From contig CACYVN010000007.1 in assembly GCA_902777855.1 (NCBI GenBank), forward strand, positions 280,358 through 344,357: a stretch of 64,000 nt of DNA, read 5' to 3'. The number at the start of each line of letters is the position of its first letter. Positions within the stretch are counted from its first letter, which is position 1. Of the stretch, positions 58,301-64,000 are shown one piece after another. This stretch comes from an uncultured bacterium (GTDB lineage Bacteria > Cyanobacteriota > Vampirovibrionia > Gastranaerophilales > Gastranaerophilaceae). The notes beneath the pieces are model-generated. The model searched no databases and was not told the origin of the DNA. It saw nothing but the letters and a program-made list of their open reading frames with translations. The position numbers were made by a program, and so were the translations under genes.

Positions 58301-61300
58301 TAGAAAGAGCCACTATAGAAATTGTTTTGGGTGACTTTATCGGTAACTCGGCAAGTAAAGGTGGCGGCGCTATTGATATGAACGGCATGTTAGGTACCGT
58401 AATCGGTGACTTTATTGGTAATAGTGCACCGGGATATGACGGCGGCGGTGCAGTTCGTCTTGATGGCGGTTTTATCGGTGCTATCACAGGCGATTTTATA
58501 GGTAACTCAGGATATAAAGGCGGCGCAGTAGCTTCTCAATCAGGTACGGTAAGCACAATATATGGTGATTTCATCGGAAACAAGGCAACATCAGATAGTG
58601 GCGGTGCAATTTATAATGACAAGGGTACTTTTGACGCTATTTACGGTAAATTTATAAACAATACTGTAACTGCAAGCGGTAAAAACGGCGGTGCGATTTA
58701 TAATCAAGGCACAATAAACAGATTATCGGCTGATTTTATTGCAAATAGTACAACAGGTCAGGGTGGTGCGATTTATAATGATTCGGGTAAACAAATAAGT
58801 TTATATGCGGATGATATCGGTAATATTCTCTTTACAAACAACACTGCAGGCACGGGCGAAAATAAAACTTACAATGATATTTACAACGTAGGTAAGGTAT
58901 ATCTCAACGCCGGAACTTTCGTTGAAAGCGAAACAACAAAACGACGTACTATAACCTTTAACGGTACGATTACCGGTAATAGCGGTAACATTTATATCAA
59001 CAATGATTCCGAAGTCAAAGGCGGTAAGTATATCTTTAACAATGAAGTAAGTAATAACAAGGTTTACCTTTACAAAGGTGCGGATATCGAACTAAATTAT
59101 GCCGAACAGGAGGATGCAAACAGTACAAAAACCTACGGCTCACTATCTTTGGCAGGTTTGGAGGTTGATTCTGTTGCGGGTACAAAAATTACTTCCCAAA
59201 ATAGCCACATTGAAGCTAACACTCTCGGTGCGGTTAAATTGGGCAGCAATGTTACCCTCGCTATTGATGCAGCTCTGAACGGTGCAACTCAGGCTGACCG
59301 GGCAGATAACTACAGTGCAACATCAATTACAAGCGGCTCAACCAAGTTTGTAATTGATAACATCATTGTTAATGCAGATTCAACAAAGAATTACACCAAA
59401 GCAACCGTCGCAAACAATACATTGAAATCACGCTTTGACACAAAAGACTCGGCAATTCTTACCGCAACCAATGCAACAGATGTAACAGGCACATATATAG
59501 CAAAATACATTGCAGACGGCGGATATTTGGTATTCTCAAATGAAAGTGCAAAAAATCTTGTCACTGTCGCACGTAACGAATACGGATTTGAAGATGCAAC
59601 AAGAACTTATACTCTCGGCCCGAATGATGAAGATATCGCAACAGACCTTGCAAACTATGGCGACACTTCTAAGGGTACAACATCTATTGCTGCAATATCA
59701 GATGCCGGTGCAAATGTTACCATTGACGGTACAACAACCCACCGCTACGGTATCAACGGCGGCTCTAAAGGCGGAATAACCGTTGCAAGCGGTCAAACCT
59801 TAACTGTTCAAAACGTTGGCTCACTTGACAGTGAGGGCGCAATCGTTAAATCAATCAACGGCTTCAGCAGTACAAACGGCGGATTTGTTGACAACTCAGG
59901 TACTTTGAATATTACCGATTCTGTATTCAGCGGCAACAGCGCTACAAATAGGGGCGGTGCAATTTACAACACTGCAAACGCTTCAATCAACGCTATCGGT
60001 GCAGATACATATTTCTATAACAACACCGCAGGTACGGCTTACAACGATATCTACAATACAGGCACAATTGCACTCAATGCCGCAACAGATAAAAACATCG
60101 TATTTAACGGCTCATTTACAGGTAATAACGGAACGTTGAATATTAATCAGGATTCAACAAACAAAGGCGGAAAGTATATCTTTAATAACACCGTATCTGA
60201 TAATACATTGAACCTTTACAATGGTGCGAATATCAAACTCGGCACAGCCGTTCAGGCAAATTCTACAACTTCTAACGGCAGATTAAATATAGTTGCTCTG
60301 ACTAATGATGCAAACGGTGGCATTATTAATACTCAAAACGGCAACATTGAATACGGAAGTGCTGGCAGGCACTATTTTGGGGATGCTACATTAGGTAGTG
60401 ATTTGACTCTCAAAATTGATGCGGATTTGTCAGCAGCAAATAAAGATAATCGTGCTGATACCTTCAATGCAGCTTCTGTTGCTGATGGTACAACAAAATT
60501 TGTTGTTGATTCGATACTTGTAAGTGCTGATTCCAATACTCAATATACAAAAGCACTTTTGGGTGCTTCCAATAACATAAAATCACGTATGGGTCTGAGC
60601 TCGGAAATTCTTGATGTAACATCAGGAACGGGTGTTACAAATACATATCAGGCTAAATATGATTCCGGTACCGGATATTTGATATTCAACAACGCCATGA
60701 CAACAAATATTGTTGATCAAACCCGTAACGAGTATGGTTTCTATAATGATGCAAGAACATATAACTTGACCGCAGACGAAGATGTCGCAACAGACCTTGC
60801 AAACTATGGCGACACTTCTAAGGGTACAACATCTATTGGTGCATTGCAGGGAACATCGCTCACTATCGCAGGTGATGGGGTTCATTCTATTAACGGTTCA
60901 AAGACTGTTGAAGAAGTTACAACAAGTTATGGCGGAATAAGTGTTAGCAACGGTCAAACTTTGACAGTCCGTGATGTCGGTTCTGTTACTTATCAAACTT
61001 CCGGTGGCAAGAATGTTTATACATTTGATGATGACGGAAAAGTTAACAATATAACCGTGAATAGTTCAATAAACGGATTTAACACTAACTTTATGACTTT
61101 AGGTGCAGGTGCCAACGCACTTGTTGATAATGTAGTTTTCTATAACAATTCAAAAACCGACAGTGGTAGTGCGATTAAAAATAATCAGGGTACAATAACA
61201 TCAATTGATGCTGATTTTATCGGCAATGTTGTAAATTATAACGGCGGTGTATGGGGCAAGGTTTATGGCGGTGCGATTTATAACTCTACTGGCGCAGATT

Positions 61301-64000
61301 CAGTTGCCAGAATAGACAGTATTACAGGTAACTTTATTAATAACATTGCTAATAGAACCGGTGATGGACCGGCCGGCGGCGGTGCAATATTGAACTATGG
61401 TGAAATAGGTTCAATAAGCGGTGATTTTGTTTCTAACACTTCAAAGAATAATGGTGGTGCAATATACAACGGAAAATATGAATATTCATCCGGAAATTAT
61501 GCTGTTGGAAGTATAGAATCAGTATCCGGAAGATTCATTAATAACCATGCCGAAGGCTCCGGTGGTGCTATCATGAACCAAGCTGGTGAAATTACAATAG
61601 TTGATGCGGAATTTACCGGCAATACTGCCAATAGTTCAGGTGGTGCTATTTACAATAATGGCGGTGGCATGATACTAAACATAAATGCCGTCAACGGTAA
61701 TGTTACTTTCACGAACAACACTGCAGGTACGGGCGAAAATATAACTTACAATGATATTTATAACGCAAGTACCGTTAATCTTAATGCAGGCACTTATGTT
61801 GAAAGCGAACAGACAAAACAACGTTCAATAGTATTTAACGGTAAGATTAATGGCAATAATAACGGCATATTGAATTTGGGCAGCCATGCAACAATAAACG
61901 GCGGAATTTATCAGTTTAATAACGAGGTTAATAATCATTCGTTTAATCTGTATAATAATGCAGTTATAAAACTTGGCTCTCATGTTCAGGAAGATTCAAG
62001 TACTTCTTATGGGAAAATTTCTTCGAGCCATTTTACAAATGACACAACCGGCGGTACAATTGATACCCAGAACAATAATATTGACTCAAACAGCCTTGGT
62101 ACAGTCACTTTGAACAGTGATTTGACTTATAAAATTGATGTTTCTTTGAGTGATTTGCAATCAGATTTGTTAAGCGCAAATTCTTTGACTGCAACAACTA
62201 ATAATATTGTTATAGATAATATCAAAATTCTAACTGACGGAGTTGGTGAAACAAGAATTACAAATAACAAACTGTGGAATAATACGAAACTTTCTGATGA
62301 TATTTTGGCATCTGATTATCTGACATCCGAAACGGGTGTACGTTATAAAATTGGTACCAAAAAAGTTACAACCGGAACAACAGGTTTGTATTTAACTGCA
62401 GATTATTACCGTTTATATGATGCGGTACATTCAACCGCAAATAGCAGAACTTATACAATCCCGACTACATTCTTGGATGCAAATAATCAGGAAGTTGTTG
62501 ACCGCAACCTTGGCGTTATGGGCGGTACAGGTGCAAGTTTAACAATTGACGGCGGTTCAACCAATAAGTACGGTATCAACGGCTATGACGAAAGCACAGA
62601 TACTCACTACAGCGGTATAACCGTCCAGGATGGTCAAAGTTTGACCGTTCAAAATGTCGGTTCAATGAGCGGCTCAACTGTTGAAAAATCCGTAACAGGC
62701 TTTGTAAGTGAAAATGGCGGATTTATCAACAACAGCGGAACAACAGCTCTGACAAGTTCGGTATTCAGTGGTAACAATGCAATAAACGGTGGTGTTCTCT
62801 ATAACAATACAGGAACATCTACTTTGACAGGTTCTACGTTCAGCGGTAACACTGCAACAACTGCCGGTGGCGCAATATACAACAATACAGGCGCAACACT
62901 TGTTTTGAGCGGAACAAATACATTTACAAATAACACTGCAAATTCTGTTGCAAATGATATTTACAACCTCGGAACTATAACACTTTCAGATTCTTCAACA
63001 ACAAACATCGGAAGTGGAATTTCCGGTTTAAACGGCGCAATAAATATGGGTGATGAGGCTGTATTGAATGTTAATGCTCTGATTGGCGGAAATACAATTT
63101 CATTGAGCAATTCTACTATCAACATCGGTACTGGTACACTCAATTTAACAGGTTTGGCTAACGATGCAAACGGCGGTTTGATTGATGCCCAAAATAGCCA
63201 CATTGATACTGATAACAATTTCGGTGCGGTTACTTTGGGCAGCAATTTGACCTACAGAATGGATGTTAACGCAACCGCATTGACATCAGACCTGCTGAGT
63301 GCAACATCGTTAGCTGAAACCACAAATATTATCAATATTGACAATATCAACTTTATAGGTGATATGTCAAACAAAGACAAGATAAGAATTGCCAACAATG
63401 TATTAATGAATAATGTTGAACTTGACAGTTCGCTGACTTCAACATACTACATTGCAAACAGTATTCGTTATAAACTTGACACCGTAAAGGTTACAACCGG
63501 TGAACCTGATGTTCAGGGCTTGTATTTGACTTCAAGTTATTACAGACTGGCTGATGCTGTCAAAGCAACTGCAAATGACAGAAGTTATACAATCACTCCT
63601 GACAGTGGTAAAACTTATGAAACCGTTGATAGGGATTTGAGCACAATGGGCGGCACAGGTGCAAGTCTTACTGTTGACGGCGGTACTAATAAATATGGTA
63701 TAAATGTTGACGGCAAAACAGGTATAACCGTTGCAGGCGGTCAAACACTTACATTACAAAATATCGGTACATACACTCAGATAAAAGATACAAATAATAA
63801 AGTTATTGATATTTCATTCTCTGAAAGTGACAATGCAATATTTGGTCAAACAGGCGCCAGCTTTATTAACAATATTGGTACTTTGAATGTATCTGATGTT
63901 GTATTCGCAAATAATTTAAGTGCTTCAATGCCGTTCATTTACACCAGTACAGACGGTACAGCAGATATTGATAATGTCGTAATGGTAAATAATATCAATT
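43396..64000 (+). CDS. Giant Pmp-like beta-helix surface protein, 5' part (at least 6,868 residues, open at the window end)
   Basis: The frame is open without a stop from ATG 43396 to the end of the window. After about 75 charged residues, a hydrophobic stretch (residues 83-97, with MFALAVGTGAMSA) looks like an export signal with a long N-terminal extension. Residues 50-330 are encoded partly by REP-like palindromes. From residue 500 on the chain repeats GGAI/GGAV with YN or SN and FxxN or FIGNY motifs, the signature of chlamydial polymorphic membrane proteins. Seven module heads of the type RTY...MGGTGASL...GITV..GQTLTVQNVGS recur at about 48394, 51868, 55981, 59572, 60721, 62407 and 63541. 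Two non-repeat insertions stand out (46319-46970 and about 57000-57890). There is no stop and no C-terminal beta-barrel in view. It was probably displayed on the outer surface as an adhesin; no function is proven. Confidence 0.85.
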   Translation, partial: MSKDDKRRNTCKDISKDILSDKDTVFVPCSDLSRKKKPKVSSSIKQKAERHSEALPKIQRSALNDGRAEESKSGKPSIMQKALKVAAMFALAVGTGAMSADSQAQAMSNVANVRSGADIEMQVLQEQDKRRRFLSNKSGTKFTNRIVRTNTLRINPEVLNAVQNSIGQKDGIMRDLALRASEATLAESNPYLYGSTVVEESISPWGEKNFDASEASVRNSREGNVSDPLLSTSLTSSPEGGRGVVVGINSIETIEVESNMSLRGVDEVNDAAIHNTYDSQTQTAGLLHSVRNDMNGYADTVIASEILPPVEGEMGDSPKGGNNTQPPTPTMSVLPPASMGQRLWWRGVATGFAAPGPSPTGHVKWTESGSSAVPFTFNSKTGVGTGTIPVTISGVVHYYTYTYTRPKGALDEGTGTGVKYYKWGDDGSGNKILVDATSSDYDIIAHYHTTADGYTETSTRLEDPTDSTTYNNKTFNGAYVSGSYKKGGALSFTTAGDRGNIIADFVGNYISSTDGSNYGGAIANYINSAGASATIGDITGDFIGNYITGTSSYNYGGAISNYANSTNSTVTIGDITGDFIGNHITGTYRNYGGAISNHLESPGTATIGNITGDFIGNYISSTGSYNYGGAISNYAQFTGATAIIGDINGDFIGNYITGTSSYNYGGAISNYANSATATIGDITGDFIGNYISSTGNNNYGGAISNYANSGATATISSITGDFIGNYISGTGGTNYGGAISNYASSVTAIIGNITGDFIGNYISSSSNTNYGGAISNYASSSATATIGDITGDFIGNYINAKGYNTRGGAIVNQRAGAKITSLTGDFIGNYIKQNYTSNISNTYEGTMGGALSNYIYNQTGTAEYGDIKGDFIGNYIDSATNQNYGGAISNYASGTNVSATIGAITGDFINNHIIGTDQNYGGAIANYTQNLGVSKIGQITGDFINNSVTSTAGSAIGGAVYNSSAVIDNVADRQTFNITKYIAINGTTGETVEYWNNSSKTSMDNYLAQGKKLVVSYSTSLQTNRSESQWQTILDNITSGTYLTSDPTNALTPEKIWTPEFSSENAMSVNGDFTNNSVSGTTEAKGGAVFNGMVINNDDKYSVTVYKYVATRAETGETITYWLGSAKNNIDYNLSKGKKLVVINSTSEQPNRTESQWTTILNNIAQGYYTTTDPESGLTPDDYWTEEYGGSTIALSGDFTNNSATATTGEAQGGAIHNGGVITSITGDFINNKATSESGTAYGGAIHNGGVITSITGDFINNKATSESGTAYGGAIYNSGNMTVTDSNFYNNSAQRGGAIYNGAGNLNVFANTQDVAFQNNTSSDIASAIMVYGAVNVEGKNGHDIVFKSNTADAAYGIMYNGGVASIINGQVYNNNTAKWGIIQDQGTSLALVDTNFGYNTQSDTTYGTSAIASTGTKVAIIADSRDVSFYGNKSQNYYDIGSSGILNLNATSGKTLSFGGSVESSGTVNINSTGNTYTKLGTDYTTSEVAITQTGGEYVFGNALTGGTVNLYNGANVRFGNVRQTDGTVSYGTFNGSLTNDANGGYINFANGYAEGGAIQLYGLTLGSDIKAGMDYNLAANTSDEFWHQGGAYPSHKILIDYINAFNPNASETVGTTYTKNIADDYKSYLALSDTLKINSAYEWDGYSASYDSATGNLTLTKVATGTENLFGFLHNNATATTYTMNRDEQALVDIGTMAGTTKTVNARGYNIIGNQNAGITLGEGQTLTINNANVEGFYKDGSAGFALLNGGNLDITNSTFRNNVVTGDGVIYVTNGSIANIIDSSFYNNGSLGTNYQGGVFATESSSFLNIFAQTKDSIFDGNFGSEGSVVRNYGTLNIEGQNGHKVIFSNNNANIDGTLYNGGGNISIKNAEFLYNTSRDTGNIYSNVNVGTITVADTLFKGNTGYYGSAIDLRGGGETLTVTNSTFEHNSTTNYGGAIYNAGTATITGSTFNYNTAAEVGGAIYHTGVALTIRDSIFENNTSSGSAGALFTNAGTINIYNTVFRNNSASGQTGGYYNNGATVENLIADFYNNSGAAGSAIQHWRGYIGNLQGTFDSNHGGDIGAIYAGIGTIDSISNSVFSNNIANAVGGAIYVGSTEGATINTIADTVFLNNSAQQGGAIYNSAGGTITSIGSAGGVTFQGNYAKSDSSGALGGAIYNAGTIGDITGTFEGNYVESESGQAQGGAIYNALTIGKYDTNGDPVEGKGIINSTFKGNYISGSSTIYGGVIYNDTNAKISAITGSVFEGNYAKSTNGPALGGVAQNYGEINSSGNTYTGNYVSSDTNWSGGGVIRNSGIFVSDSDTYTGNYVSTVQVSQGGAIYNDSSISISNGNFSGNYTEGYHAEGGAVWSYGSGANSITNTDFTNNYAQATGGNAKGGAITVSPDNTITSITGNFTGNYAKSETGRAYGGAIYNEGTINSISGTFKDNYAKSGTSSAEGGVIRNVGTIGSITGTFINNYVISDVHNTAYGGVIYNTGTIDSISGTFKNNYADYDGGVIWNPTGGRIKSIADSIFENNSTKMDIGGGGAIYNYGGTIDSISNVIFKGNVAGNDAVIANNVNGTITEIKNSTFIDNTAGGYTAGVANHSGVVGFVADGGDVVFKNNKLGNAYKDIYNSGTIHLNANTGNSISFGGDIVSGSSGTLNINNGYNSSATGGDYVFYNTVSGQTMNLYDGARVLMRNLKQADNTTSYGHLNLTGFTSTGTGNVLDTQNGTTENGGISLGAVTLNNDTNLRLDVNTSEGQYGDKFTGTWSGGSGSFLVDSITFNDNLNYTSALIADDNLKSHIAMATTYHVYNGIYKDNYTVTYSNGYLNFIPTTGTYNLAGFLKTDTSGTTYTLDSDEPILVDIGNMAGSGNTKTVNAGNYVISGNEKAGVTVGEGQTLNINGGTWDGFKSNSGGAIYNNGSSAKIENITNSTFANNSAQGGGAIINSYGTISNITNTTFTNNSANAGGAIIILRGTIGNITNSTFTNNSAISEGGAIEIFKGTIGNITNSTFANNSVSGKGGALYNKDGTITINATGGDVTFNNNTAGTNGGAIYIEDGSLTINATGGDVKFTNNTAGSNGGAIYNAGTLSITTANDHKVTFENNTAQQGAGIYNTGTITTIGSADNHVLFKGNYSGGNGSGLNNQLGSITTVYADFVSNHTNAYGGAMRSSGTLGTLIANFTDNYATADRNVTSGALHLAGSTGTVGTIIADFTRNYVNAGSSSGAYAYGGAWVNNGQHIGSVSGKYTDNYAKSESGTAYGGAIYNQSAGTVDNIGDQATTTFTGNYAITSGTNAHGGGLYNGGKIGDIVADFDGNYAITSGTNAYGGGLYNGGKIGDIVADFTGNYAKSTGEFKAGAGDAVISGDTDDNKGSGRAYGGAIFNLARVTKDGDGNITGVVEHTGEINSIQGDFKDNYVYSENGYALGGAIYNEYGTIGSIGTSTNKSLFQNNSAEAKKAIYGGILVNQFGTIGDIYADFTGNTVYVHDANASSGTGAEGIIYNNASMGNLTGDFSNNTVTSDGYGYGVIVNKSEKTGVEANIGVITGNFTNNVIRSGYYGYGGAIMNYAVSNMEKTAIEGIVGNFTDNGMVVEQNVGSYSVNNGYGGAITNEPYTNNTAEIGYIHGDFTRNYVIAPNRAQGGAINNADVKRSAPTVGLIGEIIGDFTGNYVQGGGEALGGAISNKATITTIGATDDHSQFSGNKATSTDGVAHGGAIYNEGSITNIYADFENNTANATGTHLGLGGAIYNSGTITTIGSAEHKATFEGNSASGKTGGGAIAVAANGEISHIYADFIGNTLTSAESTVGGGAIWRGSGTSIIGDITGNFINNSITSYSNAYGGALEGSGSITSITGNFIDNSATSTNGFVQGGAINQNSGSIGTIGTDGGGYKFQNNTAIAKGYAVGGAIYNQGTITNIYADFENNSSISENSRAHGGAIYNTGTMTNIQADFTGNYVKSVSGQALGGAIYNKGYVTISAVDKDVTFSGNYANTEDNLNDIHNEGTLTLRAAHGRTMSFDGTITDADTPTGTMNIGDSGYTGRINFNNDVTQSAIVFNGGTMHLDKNNSLHVGTFTVNGCTLDLITGAIETQNLGALTLNSDLKLALDADITGGAIGTGSSIGDNLTASTVTGSGSVVVDSVRLYSDMTGLDTVKIKIVDDVLKAKTGANVTSVTNADGDKLYNYTIGYSNETDGGYLTIDYKYGLYDAVHDTGTRTYNMLFDEIVSRDLGGMEGDELTIEGNNLSVNGGDYGGITVTDGQTLTVQNVGSLDGTGAVVKSINGFSTTGNGGFISNAGTLNITDSVLTGNSATGNGGAIYNNAGTITINAIGADTYFYNNTAGTTYNDIYNSGTSTDNQGVLNLNAAAGQKIIFNGSVAGQEIMNGDNVVGNYGILNINNDSTNKGGEYIFNSGLYGTLEIHNGAIIRLGSAEQQDGSTTYGVLHLTGFHPVTDEGLTPDEAIVTLDLRNNHIDTHHFGHVIQGASVNHLLDIDLDNLIGDNFTADSTTAITGDILVGALNLISGTGEEEKIVKLSKNSFRFAFSLTPDILDKDGDVYKNITYATGVDYKVKTLDYDYLSGNLVFNAKEFNPNGGTLDKVYATSRDYLKLATGAHHQYSSSEIVETRDDDHPYIVVINGHVYYFKPNESSEKLNNSIIDLAATGSTAIKEVRSTDNYIFEKDGHYYTYTTTFLPKSVWEHDKYTSGPNAGKETGTETNYNYRNPLDEHQYHNIKMRTEYMNAIDTTTWNSSNATTAKNYSWANNNIPLASNYKPKNDDYGNLIGVSGMLRFNLPHNGNGTETKYYLYEYTIPSDYTRKDADADRIESLSDNITNQYFYQLSNTGSNGGAISNSAAENYHINVDFIGNKGNSKTGDHNGGGAIFNTKTGKLRFVSGTFINNTAIHGGVVFNDGDQTTHGEIKALVGDFIGNSSNKSGGVLRNYYGNIGLIQGKFIGNRAGTGGDGWGGVISNKLDKGDTNVERATIEIVLGDFIGNSASKGGGAIDMNGMLGTVIGDFIGNSAPGYDGGGAVRLDGGFIGAITGDFIGNSGYKGGAVASQSGTVSTIYGDFIGNKATSDSGGAIYNDKGTFDAIYGKFINNTVTASGKNGGAIYNQGTINRLSADFIANSTTGQGGAIYNDSGKQISLYADDIGNILFTNNTAGTGENKTYNDIYNVGKVYLNAGTFVESETTKRRTITFNGTITGNSGNIYINNDSEVKGGKYIFNNEVSNNKVYLYKGADIELNYAEQEDANSTKTYGSLSLAGLEVDSVAGTKITSQNSHIEANTLGAVKLGSNVTLAIDAALNGATQADRADNYSATSITSGSTKFVIDNIIVNADSTKNYTKATVANNTLKSRFDTKDSAILTATNATDVTGTYIAKYIADGGYLVFSNESAKNLVTVARNEYGFEDATRTYTLGPNDEDIATDLANYGDTSKGTTSIAAISDAGANVTIDGTTTHRYGINGGSKGGITVASGQTLTVQNVGSLDSEGAIVKSINGFSSTNGGFVDNSGTLNITDSVFSGNSATNRGGAIYNTANASINAIGADTYFYNNTAGTAYNDIYNTGTIALNAATDKNIVFNGSFTGNNGTLNINQDSTNKGGKYIFNNTVSDNTLNLYNGANIKLGTAVQANSTTSNGRLNIVALTNDANGGIINTQNGNIEYGSAGRHYFGDATLGSDLTLKIDADLSAANKDNRADTFNAASVADGTTKFVVDSILVSADSNTQYTKALLGASNNIKSRMGLSSEILDVTSGTGVTNTYQAKYDSGTGYLIFNNAMTTNIVDQTRNEYGFYNDARTYNLTADEDVATDLANYGDTSKGTTSIGALQGTSLTIAGDGVHSINGSKTVEEVTTSYGGISVSNGQTLTVRDVGSVTYQTSGGKNVYTFDDDGKVNNITVNSSINGFNTNFMTLGAGANALVDNVVFYNNSKTDSGSAIKNNQGTITSIDADFIGNVVNYNGGVWGKVYGGAIYNSTGADSVARIDSITGNFINNIANRTGDGPAGGGAILNYGEIGSISGDFVSNTSKNNGGAIYNGKYEYSSGNYAVGSIESVSGRFINNHAEGSGGAIMNQAGEITIVDAEFTGNTANSSGGAIYNNGGGMILNINAVNGNVTFTNNTAGTGENITYNDIYNASTVNLNAGTYVESEQTKQRSIVFNGKINGNNNGILNLGSHATINGGIYQFNNEVNNHSFNLYNNAVIKLGSHVQEDSSTSYGKISSSHFTNDTTGGTIDTQNNNIDSNSLGTVTLNSDLTYKIDVSLSDLQSDLLSANSLTATTNNIVIDNIKILTDGVGETRITNNKLWNNTKLSDDILASDYLTSETGVRYKIGTKKVTTGTTGLYLTADYYRLYDAVHSTANSRTYTIPTTFLDANNQEVVDRNLGVMGGTGASLTIDGGSTNKYGINGYDESTDTHYSGITVQDGQSLTVQNVGSMSGSTVEKSVTGFVSENGGFINNSGTTALTSSVFSGNNAINGGVLYNNTGTSTLTGSTFSGNTATTAGGAIYNNTGATLVLSGTNTFTNNTANSVANDIYNLGTITLSDSSTTNIGSGISGLNGAINMGDEAVLNVNALIGGNTISLSNSTINIGTGTLNLTGLANDANGGLIDAQNSHIDTDNNFGAVTLGSNLTYRMDVNATALTSDLLSATSLAETTNIINIDNINFIGDMSNKDKIRIANNVLMNNVELDSSLTSTYYIANSIRYKLDTVKVTTGEPDVQGLYLTSSYYRLADAVKATANDRSYTITPDSGKTYETVDRDLSTMGGTGASLTVDGGTNKYGINVDGKTGITVAGGQTLTLQNIGTYTQIKDTNNKVIDISFSESDNAIFGQTGASFINNIGTLNVSDVVFANNLSASMPFIYTSTDGTADIDNVVMVNNIN
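43543..43606. repeat. In-frame palindrome 1 (CGTCATTCAGAG arms)
   Basis: CGTCATTCAGAG (43543-43554) is the exact inverse of 43580-43591. GGCTCTGCC and its inverse GGCAGAGCC follow each arm, each with a GAAGA(A)TTC-like tail. Confidence 0.7.
44001..44117. repeat. In-frame palindrome 2 (four small hairpins)
   Basis: Stems: CTCCCC/GGGGAG (44001-44014), GAGAGGGT/ACCCTCTC (44057-44082), TGTCAAC/GTTGACA (44084-44100) and CCTCCC/GGGAGG (44102-44117). Confidence 0.65.
44175..44274. repeat. In-frame REP-like pair (GTCATTGCGAG...GCAATGAC)
   Basis: GTCATTGCGAGG (44175-44186), GTTGAC/GTCAAC (44188-44102+100, i.e. 44188-44193 with 44197-44202), GGCAATCC (44208-44215) and an inverted copy GGATTGC...TCGCAATGAC (44248-44274) form an opposed pair. 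The 43019-43050 intergenic palindrome is the same family. Confidence 0.7.
44296..44362. repeat. In-frame palindrome 3 (GTCATTGCGAGCG plus CCCCCT/AGGGGG)
   Basis: It starts with a third GTCATTGCGAGCG copy, then CCCCCTgtagAGGGGG and a second G-rich arm. The reading frame continues through it. Confidence 0.55.
44905..46230 (+). repeat. About 13 tandem 105-111 bp (35-37 residue) repeats in the giant gene
   Basis: GACTTCATCGGGAACTAT-type units start at 44905, 45016, 45127, 45232, 45343, 45448, 45556, 45661, 45772, 45868, 46003, 46111 and 46219. Each encodes DFIGNYI, then NYGGAISNYA and ATIGDIT. Units remain very similar in DNA, so recombination could change copy number. Confidence 0.85.
47032..47211 (+). 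repeat. Perfect 90-bp tandem duplication
   Basis: 47032-47121 and 47122-47211 are identical. Each encodes one 30-residue coil starting GGAIHNGGVITSITG. Confidence 0.9.
53224..53403 (+). repeat. Near-perfect 90-bp tandem duplication
   Basis: GGAAACTATGCTATCACAAG starts at 53224 and 53314. The two units differ mostly at a few silent sites. Confidence 0.85.
59636..60838 (+). repeat. 54-bp identical repeats in two module heads
   Basis: 59636-59689 and 60785-60838 are identical (offset 1,149 bp, 383 codons). They encode ATDLANYGDTSKGTTSI. Confidence 0.85.

Noticed and set aside
49187-59779. Many short plus-strand ORFs inside the giant gene
   Set aside because: All lie in the same other frame (start position modulo 3 equals 2) and mirror the repeat structure of the real frame (modulo 3 equals 1).
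46941-63744. Minus-strand ORFs of 60-180 residues in the repeat region
   Set aside because: They are antisense shadows of the GGA/FxxN repeats with low-complexity text and no ribosome-binding sites.

Overview
The window looks like a chromosome segment of a gut-type, non-photosynthetic cyanobacterial relative (Melainabacteria/Vampirovibrionia, Gastranaerophilales-like). This is inferred from low-GC DNA, a clear homologue of the cyanobacterial iron-sulfur protein LdpA, two AsmA-type envelope proteins (Gram-negative envelope), a rubrerythrin (anaerobe) and many lineage-style small secreted and TPR proteins. No 16S rRNA is present, so the placement is an inference.

Layout. 1-12.9 kb: the tail of an unknown gene, a small HTH regulator, two divergent glycine-rich small proteins, a hairpin-array MITE-like element (about 1815-2236), TPR proteins, a two-subunit chromate-type transporter and a 1,498-aa AsmA-like protein. 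12.9-19.1 kb: rubrerythrin and a thioredoxin-like gene separated by a second copy of the MITE-like element (about 13538-14042), a UvrD-type helicase plus RNase HI, three secreted matrixin-like metalloproteases, an XRE regulator and a 51-aa ORF. 19.4-30.75 kb: an 11.3-kb integrative element inside a tRNA-Glu(CUC) gene. It has att repeats, arm-type repeats, a tyrosine integrase, an excisionase-like gene, a divergent repressor switch, a serine resolvase, a possible replication module with GTTAC repeats, and defence-type cargo (nuclease-methyltransferase fusion, Mrr-like nuclease, SLOG-like protein). 30.9-43 kb: ordinary chromosome with dnaB, a PAP2 phosphatase, a class A beta-lactamase-fold protein, ldpA, a secreted protein, a TPR protein, proS, an orphan sugar-type ABC permease and a second AsmA-like gene.

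43.4 kb to the window end is one uninterrupted reading frame (43396-64000, no stop). It encodes at least 6,868 residues of a giant surface protein built from GGAI and FxxN repeats, like chlamydial polymorphic membrane proteins. I read the frame line by line: codons in this frame start at every 60-base boundary, and no stop was seen. Its N-terminal region contains several REP-like palindromes translated in frame, followed by a short-period repeat block and long modules that recur seven times.

Two of the most unusual points are architectural. Integration of the element has replaced the 3' half of tRNA-Glu and left a C-C mismatch in its anticodon stem, while the better-matching 3' half and its terminator were pushed 11.3 kb away. 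Separately, the giant adhesin appears to have absorbed mobile palindromes into its coding sequence. Several genes (5275, 7662, 19606, 40348) have a -10-like box exactly 6 nt before the start codon, which suggests leaderless mRNAs.
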